A stretch of DNA of 64,000 bases from Streptomyces sp. SAI-135 (GCF_029893805.1 NZ_JARXYP010000002.1:2294001-2358000), one strand, 5' to 3'. Counted from the stretch's first letter, positions 17,431-25,503 are shown. The notes: generated by a model from the letters alone, not told the origin. Made by a program: numbers and translations.

Positions 17431-17825
17431 CGCGTCCTCCCCTGTGCCGCGCCGTGCGCCTGTGCCGGATACAGCCGCTCCACCTGGACGGCGACCTCCG
17501 ACACCTCCATGCCCACCAACGCGACTACCCGCTCGGCCACTTGCTGACGCACCTCGCGGCACCGCGCGCCGATGTCGCAGGGGTAGTCGAGTTCGAGGTG
17601 CATGCGGACGCGGGCCGTCTCGTGGTGGACGACGACGGTGGCGTACGGGGTCTCGGCCTGCGCGGGGAGCGCTCCGAGCGCCTCGCGGGCCGCCTGTCCG
17701 GCGACCTTCGCGACCACCCGGTCGGCGATTCTCGTCGCGCCGCGTTCGCCGGGAGGAACGGCGGTGGCGGCCAGGGGTCTGCGAGTGCCGTCCGTCTCGC
17801 CGGCCTCACTGCTCACGGCGGTCAT
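17427..17825 (-). CDS. Asp23/Gls24 family envelope stress protein (second copy)
   Basis: 132-residue Asp23/Gls24-like protein: GATRIADRVVAKVAGQAAREALG is the conserved N-terminal helix, and the later part has VRMHLELDYPCDIGARCREVRQQVAERV and the typical MEVSEVAVQVERLY ending (motifs given in part). Asp23 proteins form filaments or patches at the membrane and respond to alkaline or envelope stress. ATG overlaps the upstream small membrane gene stop (ATGA) and its own stop overlaps the DUF6286 start. It differs from the first Asp23 copy in lacking the acidic C-terminal tail. Confidence 0.85.
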   Translation of the reverse strand: MTAVSSEAGETDGTRRPLAATAVPPGERGATRIADRVVAKVAGQAAREALGALPAQAETPYATVVVHHETARVRMHLELDYPCDIGARCREVRQQVAERVVALVGMEVSEVAVQVERLYPAQAHGAAQGRTR

Positions 17826-18016
17826 CCCCGTCGGTCACGCCGGTCGTCACGGGTGCGGAAGAAGTCGCCGAAGTCCAGGTCCCCCTCCAGGAACCGGCCG
17901 ACGACAAAGCCGATGGCGCCCAGCGCCGCCACCAGCAGGAAGGCCCCGAACCCGCCGAAGTACCCGGCGAAGCCCAGCGCCATGCCGGCGATCAAGCCGA
18001 CCACGGCCATGCTCAT
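17822..18016 (-). CDS. Small two-helix membrane protein of the Asp23 operon
   Basis: 64-residue protein made of two glycine-rich transmembrane helices (AVVGLIAGMALGFAGYFGG and FLLVAALGAIGFVVGRFLEG) and a charged tail DFGDFFRTRDDRRDRRG. It resembles the DUF2273-like small proteins found between Asp23 genes. The ATG at 18016 has GGGAG six bases before it; the longer frame start at 18031 lacks one. Its stop overlaps the second Asp23 gene by 4 bp. Confidence 0.8.
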   Translation of the reverse strand: MSMAVVGLIAGMALGFAGYFGGFGAFLLVAALGAIGFVVGRFLEGDLDFGDFFRTRDDRRDRRG

Positions 18017-18053
18017 CGTGCGCTCCCTCAAGGTCCCTCACGCTGTGGGCGGG

Positions 18054-18512
18054 CTACTGGATCCGGGGCTCCGGTTCCTCGTCCTCCTCGTCGGGCAGCT
18101 TCACGTCGCTCACCGCGATGTTGACCTCGACGACCTCGAGTCCGGTCATGCGCTCCACGGCGCTCACCACGTTCTCCCGTACGGCCTTGGCCACATCCGC
18201 GATCGAGACGCCGTAGTCGACGACGATCTCCAGGTCGAGGGCGGTCTGCACCTCGCCGACCTCGGCCTTGACCCCGCGGGTGACGGACTTCGAGCCGCCG
18301 GGCACGCGGTCGCGCACGGCCCCGAAGGTGCGGCTGAGCCCGCTGCCCATGGCGTGGACGCCGAGGACGTCCCGTGCCGCGAGTCCGGCGATCTTCTCCA
18401 CGACCCCGTCGGCGATGGTGGTGCGCCCACGGGTCGCCGGGTCGCCGCCGCCGCGCTTGGTGGTCTTCCGCATCTGCGGCTCCACCTCGGTGCTCTGCGT
18501 CATGTCGGTCAT
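18054..18512 (-). CDS. Asp23/Gls24 family envelope stress protein (first copy)
   Basis: 152-residue Asp23/Gls24 protein and first gene of the minus-strand operon. The N terminus is charged; the conserved core starts at GRTTIADGVVEKIAGLAARD and continues with VGEVQTALDLEIVVDYG and VVSAVERMTGLEVVEVNIAVSDV. The tail DEEDEEPEPRIQ is acidic. The ATG at 18512 is 9 bases from AAGGGG; a GTG at 18521 is also possible. The gene faces the P10-like gene at 18599 across an 86-base divergent promoter region that contains the inverted repeat CCACCG-N6-CGGTGG at 18545-18562. Confidence 0.85.
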   Translation of the reverse strand: MTDMTQSTEVEPQMRKTTKRGGGDPATRGRTTIADGVVEKIAGLAARDVLGVHAMGSGLSRTFGAVRDRVPGGSKSVTRGVKAEVGEVQTALDLEIVVDYGVSIADVAKAVRENVVSAVERMTGLEVVEVNIAVSDVKLPDEEDEEPEPRIQ

Positions 18513-18544
18513 CGTCGTCACCCCTTTCGGTCGTCCTCCTTCGA

Positions 18545-18562
18545 CCACCGTAAGCGCGGTGG
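18545..18562. promoter_or_regulatory. Inverted repeat in the divergent Asp23 / P10-like promoter region
   Basis: CCACCG at 18545-18550 and CGGTGG at 18557-18562 are perfect arms with a 6-base spacer, followed directly by the self-complementary GCGCGATCGCGC. The location between divergent starts at 18512 and 18599 suits an operator; no regulator is known to me. Confidence 0.35.
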
Positions 18563-18598
18563 CGCGATCGCGCGCCGGAGATGCGGCAGGCTGGAGGA

Positions 18599-19315
18599 AT
18601 GACGGCGGAGCAGTGGGCACGGACGGTGCGTCATCAGCTGGGGCTGGGCAGACTGCTGCCCCTGGGCGGGCCGCGCGACGGCGCGTGGATCTCCGAGGAG
18701 GCGGCCCTCGGGGTGCTGCGAGCCGCCGTCGGGAACCTTCCGGGTGTACGGCTGGGCGCGGGGCGCCTCGGGCTCGCCCGCCCGGAGGACGCGGCCGAGC
18801 CCGCCGTGCCGCCGCCGCCGAGCGCACTGCCGGCCGGCCCGCTGCGGCTGGCGGCGGAGTTCGAGGCCACGCCCGCGGAGCCGTTGCCGGTGACGGCGGA
18901 GCGCTTGCGCACGGTGCTCGCCGGGGCCGCGGCCGGGCGACTCGGGCTGGAGCTCGACGAGGTGGATCTGAAGGTGACGGCCCTGCTGGAGGAGGACACG
19001 GAGCGTTCCGCCGTACGGGCGTCCGAGCCGCCGCGTCCCGCCGAGACGGGCCCGGGAGACGAGACCCGCGCGGGGCTCGCCGCGCTCGCGGTGCCCGGGG
19101 TGGACCGGCTGACCGGGGTGCTGGGGCGGCCGGTGCACCTCGGGGACCGCGAGACCGGGGACAGCTCGCTGCCCCGCCGCCATGTCCGCGTCGAACTGGC
19201 GGTGGGCGCGGACCGCCGGGCCCTGGACGTGGCCCGGGAGGTCCGCGCCGCCGTGGGAGCGGCGCTGCCGGACACCCCGACGGTGGCCGTGCTGGTGACG
19301 GCCGTGGTGCGTTAG
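18599..19315 (+). CDS. Nucleopolyhedrovirus P10-like family protein of streptomycetes
   Basis: 238-residue soluble protein, Ala/Gly/Leu/Arg-rich, starting TAEQWARTVRHQLGLGRLLPLGGPRDGAW. This family, often annotated after viral P10 without functional support, is typically encoded beside Asp23 operons in Streptomyces. The C-terminal part (VRVELAVGADRRALDVAREVRAAV) resembles an Asp23-type domain: a strand followed by a helix that ends in VLVTAVV. The ATG at 18599 lies only one base from GGAGGA; an in-frame ATG at 18581 is an alternative. It is divergent from the Asp23 operon. Function unknown; likely part of the same envelope response (inference). Confidence 0.7.
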   Translation: MTAEQWARTVRHQLGLGRLLPLGGPRDGAWISEEAALGVLRAAVGNLPGVRLGAGRLGLARPEDAAEPAVPPPPSALPAGPLRLAAEFEATPAEPLPVTAERLRTVLAGAAAGRLGLELDEVDLKVTALLEEDTERSAVRASEPPRPAETGPGDETRAGLAALAVPGVDRLTGVLGRPVHLGDRETGDSSLPRRHVRVELAVGADRRALDVAREVRAAVGAALPDTPTVAVLVTAVVR

Positions 19316-19323
19316 TTGGTGCG

Positions 19324-20136
19324 TCAGTCGCCCACTCCGGCGAGGTCCCGCAGCCGGCGGGCCTGGGCCGCGCGCTCGGCGCCGCGCTGCTCGTCGTAGG
19401 TGCGGTCCTGGGCGCCGCGCAGCAGCGCCTTGGTCTCGATGACCGCGTCGCGGGGGGCGGACAGGAGCGCGGCCGCGAGGTCCCGCACGGCTGCGTCGAG
19501 CTGGTCCAGGGGCACGGCGATGTTGGCGAGGCCGGTGCTCACGGCCTCCTCGGCCAGGACGAAGCGCCCGGTGGCGCAGATCTCCAGCGCCCGGGCGTAT
19601 CCGACGAGGCCCACCAGGGGGTGGGTGCCGGTGAGGTCGGGAACCAGGCCGAGGCTGGTCTCGCGCATGGCGAACTGCACGTCGTCGGCGACGACCCGCA
19701 GGTCACAGGCGAGGGCCAGCTGGAAGCCCGCTCCGATGGCATGCCCCTGCACGGCGGCGATGGACACGACGTCACTGCGCCGCCACCAGGTGAAGCCCTC
19801 CTGGAACTCGGCGATGGCGGCGTCGAGTTCGGCGTCACCACTGCGGGCGAGGTCGACGAACGACGGCTCGCCCTCGATCCCCTCGGGCGTGAACATCTGC
19901 CGGTCGAGCCCGGCGGAGAAGGACTTGCCCTCACCGCGCAGCACGACGACCCGGACGGAGCCCGGCACCAGCCGGCCCGCCTCGGCGAGCGCCCGCCACA
20001 GAGCCGGGCTCTGGGCGTTGCGCTTGGCGGGGTTGGTCAGCGTCACCGTGGCGAGGGTGTCCTCGACGGTGAGCCGTACGCCGTCCTTGTCGAGCAGGGG
20101 AACGAGTTCCTGGCCATCCTGGCCGGACGTCGCCAT
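19324..20136 (-). CDS. Enoyl-CoA hydratase/isomerase family protein
   Basis: 270-residue crotonase-fold protein. Visible signatures are TLTNPAKRNAQSPALWRAL, the oxyanion-hole segments GKSFSAGLDRQMF and IAAVQGHAIGAGFQLALACDLRV, and the catalytic-loop region FAMRETSLGLVPDLTGTHPL (parts quoted). It would hydrate or isomerise an acyl-CoA thioester; the specific substrate cannot be told. ATG at 20136 has GGAGG seven bases upstream, so the longer open frame to 20400 is rejected. It is downstream of gbn on the same strand, but a strong hairpin lies between them. Confidence 0.87.
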   Translation of the reverse strand: MATSGQDGQELVPLLDKDGVRLTVEDTLATVTLTNPAKRNAQSPALWRALAEAGRLVPGSVRVVVLRGEGKSFSAGLDRQMFTPEGIEGEPSFVDLARSGDAELDAAIAEFQEGFTWWRRSDVVSIAAVQGHAIGAGFQLALACDLRVVADDVQFAMRETSLGLVPDLTGTHPLVGLVGYARALEICATGRFVLAEEAVSTGLANIAVPLDQLDAAVRDLAAALLSAPRDAVIETKALLRGAQDRTYDEQRGAERAAQARRLRDLAGVGD

Positions 20137-20204
20137 GGGGCGCCTCCGATGAGTGCGGTCATCCTCCGTGCCGCGGGACGGCACAGCTAAGTGACTGCAC
20201 AGTA

Positions 20205-20238
20205 ACCACCCGGTCGGTCGTCCGACCGACCGGGTGGT
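20205..20238. terminator. 34-bp perfect palindrome downstream of gbn
   Basis: ACCACCCGGTCGGTCG at 20205-20220 and its exact complement at 20223-20238 form a 15-16 bp GC-rich stem with a tiny loop. It lies 29 bases after the gbn stop and 69 bases before the enoyl-CoA hydratase start, so it is best read as a terminator for gbn. The CGGTCGGTCG/CGACCGACCG core also resembles TetR-family operators, an alternative. Confidence 0.65.
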
Positions 20239-20266
20239 CACCATCGAAGCCGATGGGCCGCCCGGA

Positions 20267-20488
20267 TCAGGACGATGCGGCCTTCTTGCCCCGCGTCGCT
20301 CCGCCACGCCCACGAAGCGTGACGCCCGATTCGCTGAGCATCCGGTGTACGAAGCCATACGAGCGGCCGGTTTCCTCGGCCAGTGCCCGAATGCTCGCAC
20401 CGGAGTCGTACTTCTTCTTCAGGTCTGCCGCGAGCTTGTCGCGCGCGGCGCCGGTCACCCGGCTGCCCTTCTTCAGAGTCTCGGCCAC
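20267..20488 (-). CDS. gbn: GATC-binding nucleoid-associated protein Gbn
   Basis: 73-residue basic DNA-binding protein starting AETLKKGSRVTGAARDKLAADLKKKYD and containing a helix-turn-helix (SIRALAEETGRSYGFVHRML) like the Lsr2 C-terminal domain, with a Gly/Arg/Lys tail. Length, sequence pattern and neighbourhood agree with S. coelicolor SCO1839, described as Gbn, a nucleoid protein that binds GATC sites and affects development (recalled, not searched). The GTG at 20488 has GAGGAGG five bases upstream and gives exactly 73 residues; the longer frame to 20533 is less likely. A 34-bp palindrome follows the gene. Upstream lie several GATC sites. Confidence 0.82.
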   Translation of the reverse strand: MAETLKKGSRVTGAARDKLAADLKKKYDSGASIRALAEETGRSYGFVHRMLSESGVTLRGRGGATRGKKAASS

Positions 20489-20840
20489 CCGTGCCTCCTC
20501 ATGGGAAGTGCGCTCTGGTTCTCTCATGATCACCCCTCCGGGCGTTCATGGCCACCCATTCGGCAAGGTCGGTGAGACATGGTTTTGACGACAGGAGCGA
20601 GTCCCCACATACGGAATCTGTGATTCCATCAGGGCGCGTTCGTACCGCCGAACGGGTTCCTTTGTGAAGTGCCAGGTCAGAGACGCGCGACGGCCGAGCC
20701 CTTGGCGATAAAGGACTCGGCCGTGAAATCGATGTAGGACACACCTCGGTACGAGGAGATCTCACACAGATGATGGATCACCGGTGGGCCGAATGATCCA
20801 TACGCCGTTGATCACGCATTCGATCAAGCGGCGGTGACGG
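20489..20840. other. Intergenic region between gbn and the ABC-F gene
   Basis: 352 bases without a convincing gene. It should hold the gbn promoter and the ABC-F gene's 3' end. It has a perfect inverted repeat GGAATC-TGT-GATTCC at 20613-20627 and a cluster of four GATC sites at 20776, 20795, 20810 and 20822, plus one at 20528 next to the gbn ribosome site. Base composition is noticeably less GC-rich than the genes. Confidence 0.6.
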
Positions 20841-22439
20841 TCAGGCGAGGGCGACGAGGTCCGCGTAGTCCGCGCCCCACAGGTCCTCGACGCCGTCGGG
20901 CAGCAGGATGATCCGCTCCGGCTGGAGCGCCTCGACGGCGCCCTCGTCGTGGGTGACCAGCACGACCGCGCCCTTGTAGGTGCGCAGCGCGCCGAGGATC
21001 TCCTCACGGCTGGCCGGGTCGAGGTTGTTGGTGGGCTCGTCGAGGAGCAGGACGTTCGCCGAGGAGACCACCAGGGTGGCGAGGGCAAGGCGGGTCTTCT
21101 CACCGCCGGAGAGGACCCCGGCCGGCTTGTCGACGTCGTCGCCGGAGAACAGGAAGGAGCCGAGCGTCTTGCGCACCTCGACGAGGTCGAGGTCGGGGGC
21201 CGCCGAGCGCATGTTCTCCAGGACCGTGCGCTCCGGGTCGAGGGTCTCGTGCTCCTGGGCGTAGTAGCCGAGCTTGAGTCCGTGGCCGGGCACCACCGCG
21301 CCGGTGTCCGGCTGCTCGGTCCCGGCGAGCAGGCGCAGCAGGGTCGTCTTGCCCGCGCCGTTGAGGCCCAGGATGACCACCCGGGAGCCCTTGTCGATGG
21401 CCAGGTCGACGTCGGTGAAGATCTCCAGCGAGCCGTACGACTTCGACAGGCCCTCCGCCATCAGCGGGGTCTTGCCGCAGGGCGCGGGCTCGGGGAAGCG
21501 CAGCTTGGCGACCTTGTCCTGCTGGCGCACCGCCTCCAGGCCGGACAGGAGCTTGTCGGCGCGCCTGGCCATGTTCTGCGCGGCGACGGTCTTGGTGGCC
21601 TTGGCGCGCATCTTGTCGGCCTGCGAGTGCAGGGCGGCGGCCTTCTTCTCGGCGTTCTGCCGCTCGCGCTTCCTGCGCTTCTCGTCCGCCTCGCGCTGCT
21701 GCTGGTAGAGCTTCCAGCCCATGTTGTAGACGTCGATCTGGGCGCGGTTGGCGTCCAGGTAGAACACCTTGTTGACGACCGTCTCGACCAGGTCGACGTC
21801 GTGGGAGATCACGATGAAGCCGCCGCGGTAGGTCTTGAGGTAGTCGCGCAGCCAGACGATCGAGTCGGCGTCGAGGTGGTTCGTCGGCTCGTCGAGGAGC
21901 AGGGTGTCGGCGTCCGAGAACAGGATCCGGGCCAGTTCGATACGGCGGCGCTGACCGCCGGAGAGGGTGTGCAGCGGCTGGCCGAGCACCCGGTCCGGGA
22001 GGTTCAGCGCGGCGGCGATGGTGGCGGCCTCGGCCTCGGCGGCGTACCCGCCCTTGGTGAGGAACTCCGTCTCCTGGCGCTCGTACTGGCGCAGCGCCTT
22101 CTCCCGGGTGGCGCCCTGGCCGTTGGCGATGCGCTGTTCGTTGTCGCGCATCTTCTTCAGCAGGACGTCCAGGCCGCGCGCGGAGAGGATGCGGTCGCGG
22201 GCGAGCACGTCGAGGTCGCCGGTGCGGGGGTCCTGGGGGAGGTAGCCGACCTCGCCGGAGCGGGTGATCTGGCCGGCGGCGGGGATGCCCTCACCGGCCA
22301 GGCACTTGGTGAGGGTGGTCTTCCCCGCGCCGTTGCGGCCGACCAGGCCGATGCGGTCGCCCTTGGCGACCCGGAAGGTGGCGGACTCGATGAGGACTCG
22401 GGCGCCGGCGCGCAGCTCGATACCGGAGGCGGAGATCAC
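20841..22439 (-). CDS. ABC-F family ATP-binding protein
   Basis: 532-residue protein with two ABC ATPase domains and no membrane segment, the hallmark of ABC-F translation factors. Walker A motifs are GRNGAGKTT (about 35-43) and GLNGAGKTT (about 358); signatures are LSGGQRRR and LSGGEKTR; Walker B is LLLDEPTNHLD and LLLDEPTNNLD. A Lys/Arg/Gln-rich linker (ADEKRRKRERQNAEKKAA) joins them. ABC-F proteins act on the ribosome, either as general translation factors or as antibiotic-protection proteins; which one cannot be decided here. GTG start with TGGAG seven bases upstream. A possible leader peptide lies 61 bases upstream. Confidence 0.93.
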   Translation of the reverse strand: MISASGIELRAGARVLIESATFRVAKGDRIGLVGRNGAGKTTLTKCLAGEGIPAAGQITRSGEVGYLPQDPRTGDLDVLARDRILSARGLDVLLKKMRDNEQRIANGQGATREKALRQYERQETEFLTKGGYAAEAEAATIAAALNLPDRVLGQPLHTLSGGQRRRIELARILFSDADTLLLDEPTNHLDADSIVWLRDYLKTYRGGFIVISHDVDLVETVVNKVFYLDANRAQIDVYNMGWKLYQQQREADEKRRKRERQNAEKKAAALHSQADKMRAKATKTVAAQNMARRADKLLSGLEAVRQQDKVAKLRFPEPAPCGKTPLMAEGLSKSYGSLEIFTDVDLAIDKGSRVVILGLNGAGKTTLLRLLAGTEQPDTGAVVPGHGLKLGYYAQEHETLDPERTVLENMRSAAPDLDLVEVRKTLGSFLFSGDDVDKPAGVLSGGEKTRLALATLVVSSANVLLLDEPTNNLDPASREEILGALRTYKGAVVLVTHDEGAVEALQPERIILLPDGVEDLWGADYADLVALA

Positions 22440-22499
22440 GGACAGACTCCAGGGCGGATGTGGGATTGGCGGGTGGGCGGCTGAGGACGTTCCCGCCGT

Positions 22500-22523
22500 C
22501 TAGTGCGCGAGGAGAATGGCCAT
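22500..22523 (-). CDS. Candidate 7-residue leader peptide MAILLAH before the ABC-F gene
   Basis: A short frame ATG...TAG encodes MAILLAH. The hexamer TAGACT (22530-22535, minus strand) ends six bases before the ATG, the spacing expected of a -10 box for a leaderless transcript starting at the A of the ATG; no clear -35 box is seen. Between the leader stop and the ABC-F ribosome site, GGCGGG and CCCGCC (22468-22473, 22492-22497) can form a GC stem. Such short hydrophobic leaders control some ABC-F genes by ribosome stalling. This is a pattern match only. Confidence 0.35.
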   Translation of the reverse strand: MAILLAH

Positions 22524-22703
22524 GGGCCAAGTCTAACGGGGGCGTGCAAGCACTTTTTCTGGGTCCGGGTGTTCGGTGGGTCTCCCTCCGGGTATCCGGT
22601 CGGTCCCGTCGCCGTCCCTCGTTCGGACGCGTGCCCGAGGCCGGCGAGGGGCCGCCGGGCGAGGATGCCCTGCGGGGGCCGGTGAGCGCGGAGGACGGTG
22701 TCC

Positions 22704-23594
22704 ATGCAGTTCGACGACGACGCCAGTCTGGACACCTCCGAGGTGCAGGACGCGCGTGGTGGTGGCGTCCCGGGCGGGATGGCGACCATCGGCGGTGGCA
22801 TCGGCGGGCTGATCGTCCTGCTTCTCGGCCTCTTCTTCGGCGTCGGCCCCGACCAGCTCGGGCTCACCGACGGCGGCGGGCAGCCCGCGGCCACGGCGTC
22901 CGGCCTCGCCGAGGTCGAGCGGAGCTGCCGCACCGGGCAGGACGCGAACACGCGCGAGGACTGCCGGACGGTGGCGGTCGTCAACAGCGTCCAGGACTAC
23001 TGGGACCAGGAGTTCGAGCGGCGCGGCGGCACGTACACCCGTTCCCCCACGGTCTTCTTCGCCGAGCGGGTCGGCACCGCGTGCGGGTCGGCGACCTCGG
23101 CGGTCGGGCCGTTCTACTGCCCGGGCGACCGGAAAGTCTATCTCGATCTCGGGTTCTTCGACGAGTTGCGCTCGAAGTTCGGGGCGAGCGGCGGGCCGTT
23201 CGCGCAGGCGTACGTGCTGGCACACGAGTACGGGCACCATGTGCAGGATCTGACGGGCACGCTGAGCCGGTCGCAGGACGGCCGCACGGGCGCCGACAGC
23301 AACGGTGTGCGGGTGGAGCTCCAGGCGGACTGCTACGCCGGGGTGTGGGCCCGCCACGCGACCACGACGAAGGACGAGTCGACGGGCCGGCCGCTCATCA
23401 CCAGCCTCACCGACGCGGACATCGCCGACGGCCTGGACGCGGCGGCGGCCGTGGGCGACGACCGGATCCAGGAGCGCTTCCAGGGGCGGGTGACCCCGGA
23501 GTCGTGGACGCACGGATCCGCCGAGCAGCGGCAGCAGTGGTTCCGGGAGGGGTACCGGAGCGGCGAGATGGAGCGGTGCGACACGTTCCGGTGA
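22704..23594 (+). CDS. Neutral zinc metallopeptidase (YpfJ/KPN_02809 family)
   Basis: 296-residue membrane-anchored metallopeptidase. After a hydrophilic start comes one transmembrane helix ([15 protein letters not shown]), then an extracytoplasmic domain with the zinc motif HEYGHHVQD and a downstream acidic ligand region [12 protein letters not shown]. Two cysteine pairs (CRTG...DCRT and AC...YCPGD) may form disulphides. The substrate is unknown. ATG at 22704 is nine bases from GGAGG; GTG at 22698 is too close to it. It is divergent from the ABC-F gene. Confidence 0.88.
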   Translation: MQFDDDASLDTSEVQDARGGGVPGGMATIGGGIGGLIVLLLGLFFGVGPDQLGLTDGGGQPAATASGLAEVERSCRTGQDANTREDCRTVAVVNSVQDYWDQEFERRGGTYTRSPTVFFAERVGTACGSATSAVGPFYCPGDRKVYLDLGFFDELRSKFGASGGPFAQAYVLAHEYGHHVQDLTGTLSRSQDGRTGADSNGVRVELQADCYAGVWARHATTTKDESTGRPLITSLTDADIADGLDAAAAVGDDRIQERFQGRVTPESWTHGSAEQRQQWFREGYRSGEMERCDTFR

Positions 23595-23690
23595 CGGCCG
23601 GGATCCGGTGCGAGGGCGGCTGTCAGTGGTCGCTGCGAGACTGGTCCACGGATCGATGTCCGGCTTTTTGGTCACAAGGGAGTGATCGGC

Positions 23691-24104
23691 ATGACGGGGA
23701 CCGGCGGTGGACGTCCGAGCATCTGCCCGGCACTGCTGTACGCGGACGCGAAGGCGGCGATCAAGCAGCTCACGGAGGCCTTCGGCTTCACCGAGCTCGC
23801 GGTGTACGAGGGCGAGGACGGCCTGGTGGCGCACGCCGAGCTCGTGCAGGGCGACGGCGTGGTGATGCTGGGCTCCAAGGGCACCGGCAGCGCCTACGAC
23901 AAGCTGATGAAGGACGCGGGCCCGGCCGGGGTGTACGTCGTCGTGGACGACGTCGACGCGCATCACCGCCGCGCCGTGGAGCACGGCGCGGAGATCCTGA
24001 TGCCCCCGACGGACCAGGACTACGGCTCCCGGGACTACATGGCCCGGGACGCCGAGGGCAATGTGTGGAGCTTCGGGACGTACGCGCCGCAGACCCGTCC
24101 CTGA
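23691..24104 (+). CDS. VOC family (glyoxalase/bleomycin resistance-like) protein
   Basis: 137-residue vicinal-oxygen-chelate fold protein with two beta-alpha-beta-beta-beta modules: CPALLYADAKAAIKQLTEAFGF and VYVVVDDVDAHHRRAVEHGAEIL, ending in YMARDAEGNVWSFGTY, where Glu is a likely metal ligand. Such proteins range from glyoxalases to antibiotic-binding proteins; no substrate can be inferred. ATG at 23691 has AAGGGAG eight bases upstream. Its stop is only one base from the stop of the convergent gene. Confidence 0.85.
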   Translation: MTGTGGGRPSICPALLYADAKAAIKQLTEAFGFTELAVYEGEDGLVAHAELVQGDGVVMLGSKGTGSAYDKLMKDAGPAGVYVVVDDVDAHHRRAVEHGAEILMPPTDQDYGSRDYMARDAEGNVWSFGTYAPQTRP

Positions 24105-24105
24105 C

Positions 24106-25503
24106 TCAGCCGCCGGTGTGCACCTGGAAGGCGGCGCGGCGGACGGCCTTGGCGAGGGCCGGGTCCGGGTGGGCGGCGGCGAGGGCCACCAGGACCTGCA
24201 CGGTGCGCGGGTGGCCCACGGCCCGTACCTCGTCGAGCAGTTGGGGGACGGTCGGCTGCAAGGCGGACTCCAGGTGCCGCACCAGCATGGGCGCCTCGCC
24301 ATGGTCCGCGACGGCGGCAGCCGTGTCGACCCACAGCCAGGTGGCCTCCTCCCGGGTGAGCACCTCGTGGGCGTCCTCCGGGTCGATCCCGTCGTGCTCG
24401 GCCAGCCACAGCAGGGCGTACGGCCGCAGGGTGGGGTCGTCGGCCACCGAGCGGACGTCGGGCTCGGCGGGGGCGCCGACCACCCGCAGCGCCTCGAAGG
24501 CGAGGCCGCGCAGCAGGGCGTCGTCGCCGCGGGCGGCACCGAGCAGTTCGGTGACGGCACTGCCGACGGGGCGGGCGGCGAGCCAGGCGCGGTACTCGGC
24601 GCGAGCGGCGTTGGGGCGGAGCTGGGCACAGCCGCGCAGCATCTCCTCGGCGGCGACCTCGATGTTGCCGGCGGGGCTCTGGGCGGCGACGCAGATCTGC
24701 TCCAGCTTGACCCACACCGCCCAGTTCCCGAGCGGGGTGAGGGTGGCCTGGCCGTCGCCGTAGGTCAGCGCGCCGACGGAGGCGAGGGCGCGCAGGGCCC
24801 AGTCGAGGAGGGGGGCGAGGGGGGCGTCGGCCGTCTCGGGCACCTCCACGGGCTCCGGCTGCGGGCCGTAGGGGATCTCGCAGCGCTCGGTGCGCAGTTC
24901 GGTGACGCGCTGCTCCAGGAGGTCCAGGAGCTGTTCGACGGGGACGGGCCCGGCGGACAGCTGGAGGAAGGACAGCACCTGCGGCATGGCCGAGACGACC
25001 TCGGCGACGGCGGCGGGCTCGCGGTCGGCGGGTTCCGGGTAGGCGAGCGACCAGGCGTCGAACAGGGCGACCCAGCCGCGCAGTACGGCGCTGTCGTCGC
25101 GGTCCCAGGCGCGCAGCCGCCAGCCCGGGCGGGCGTTGCCGCCGTGCACCTCGACCAGGCCGGCGAGGCGGGCGGTGTCCCAGTCGGCGCGGACCTGAGC
25201 CGGGGTCAGGCCGAGGTCCCCGGCCGCGCGGGCGGCGGTCTCGTCGGAGAGGGTGCCGAGGCCGTCGGAACCCGCGCCGTCCCTGCCGGGGCCCAGGGCG
25301 CCGTCGGCCCAGTGCGCGACACGGGCCGCGTCGGCAAGGCCCCTGCGCGCCATTCTGGCCAGTTCCGCGGGGGCCGGTGTGCCCTCCGGGGGGCGGGGCG
25401 CGGGGCGGCGTGGGCGCCGTTGGTTCACAGCTGTGGGGGCGGCGGCCAGGGGTCGCGGGCGGACGAGTCGAAGCCTGGAGTCGCGCGGGATACGGGACGT
25501 CAC
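24106..25503 (-). CDS. Conserved Streptomyces hypothetical protein
   Basis: About 465 residues, soluble, with a Pro/Arg-rich N terminus followed by mixed helical regions. Recognisable landmarks are ARMARRGLADAARVAHWADG, WRLRAWDRDDSAVLRGWVALFDAW, a possible winged-helix segment around ALRALASVGALTYGDGQATLTPLGNWAVW, and HEAT-like helices toward the C terminus (ALLWLAEHDGIDPEDAHEVL). I know of no assigned function. GTG at 25503 (TSRIPRDSR) is preferred, though a GTG at 25551 is also in frame. Divergent or tandem regulation is not evident; the hydrolase gene ends 157 bases upstream on the same strand. Confidence 0.7.
   Translation of the reverse strand: MTSRIPRDSRLRLVRPRPLAAAPTAVNQRRPRRPAPRPPEGTPAPAELARMARRGLADAARVAHWADGALGPGRDGAGSDGLGTLSDETAARAAGDLGLTPAQVRADWDTARLAGLVEVHGGNARPGWRLRAWDRDDSAVLRGWVALFDAWSLAYPEPADREPAAVAEVVSAMPQVLSFLQLSAGPVPVEQLLDLLEQRVTELRTERCEIPYGPQPEPVEVPETADAPLAPLLDWALRALASVGALTYGDGQATLTPLGNWAVWVKLEQICVAAQSPAGNIEVAAEEMLRGCAQLRPNAARAEYRAWLAARPVGSAVTELLGAARGDDALLRGLAFEALRVVGAPAEPDVRSVADDPTLRPYALLWLAEHDGIDPEDAHEVLTREEATWLWVDTAAAVADHGEAPMLVRHLESALQPTVPQLLDEVRAVGHPRTVQVLVALAAAHPDPALAKAVRRAAFQVHTGG

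Noticed and set aside
18268..20190. 640-codon plus-strand open frame
   Set aside because: Covers the antisense of the first Asp23 gene and of the enoyl-CoA hydratase; the real plus-strand gene in this span is the P10-like one in another frame.
20499..20765. 88-codon minus-strand ORF between gbn and the ABC-F gene
   Set aside because: No motif, no ribosome site, and overlaps the gbn promoter; treated as intergenic.
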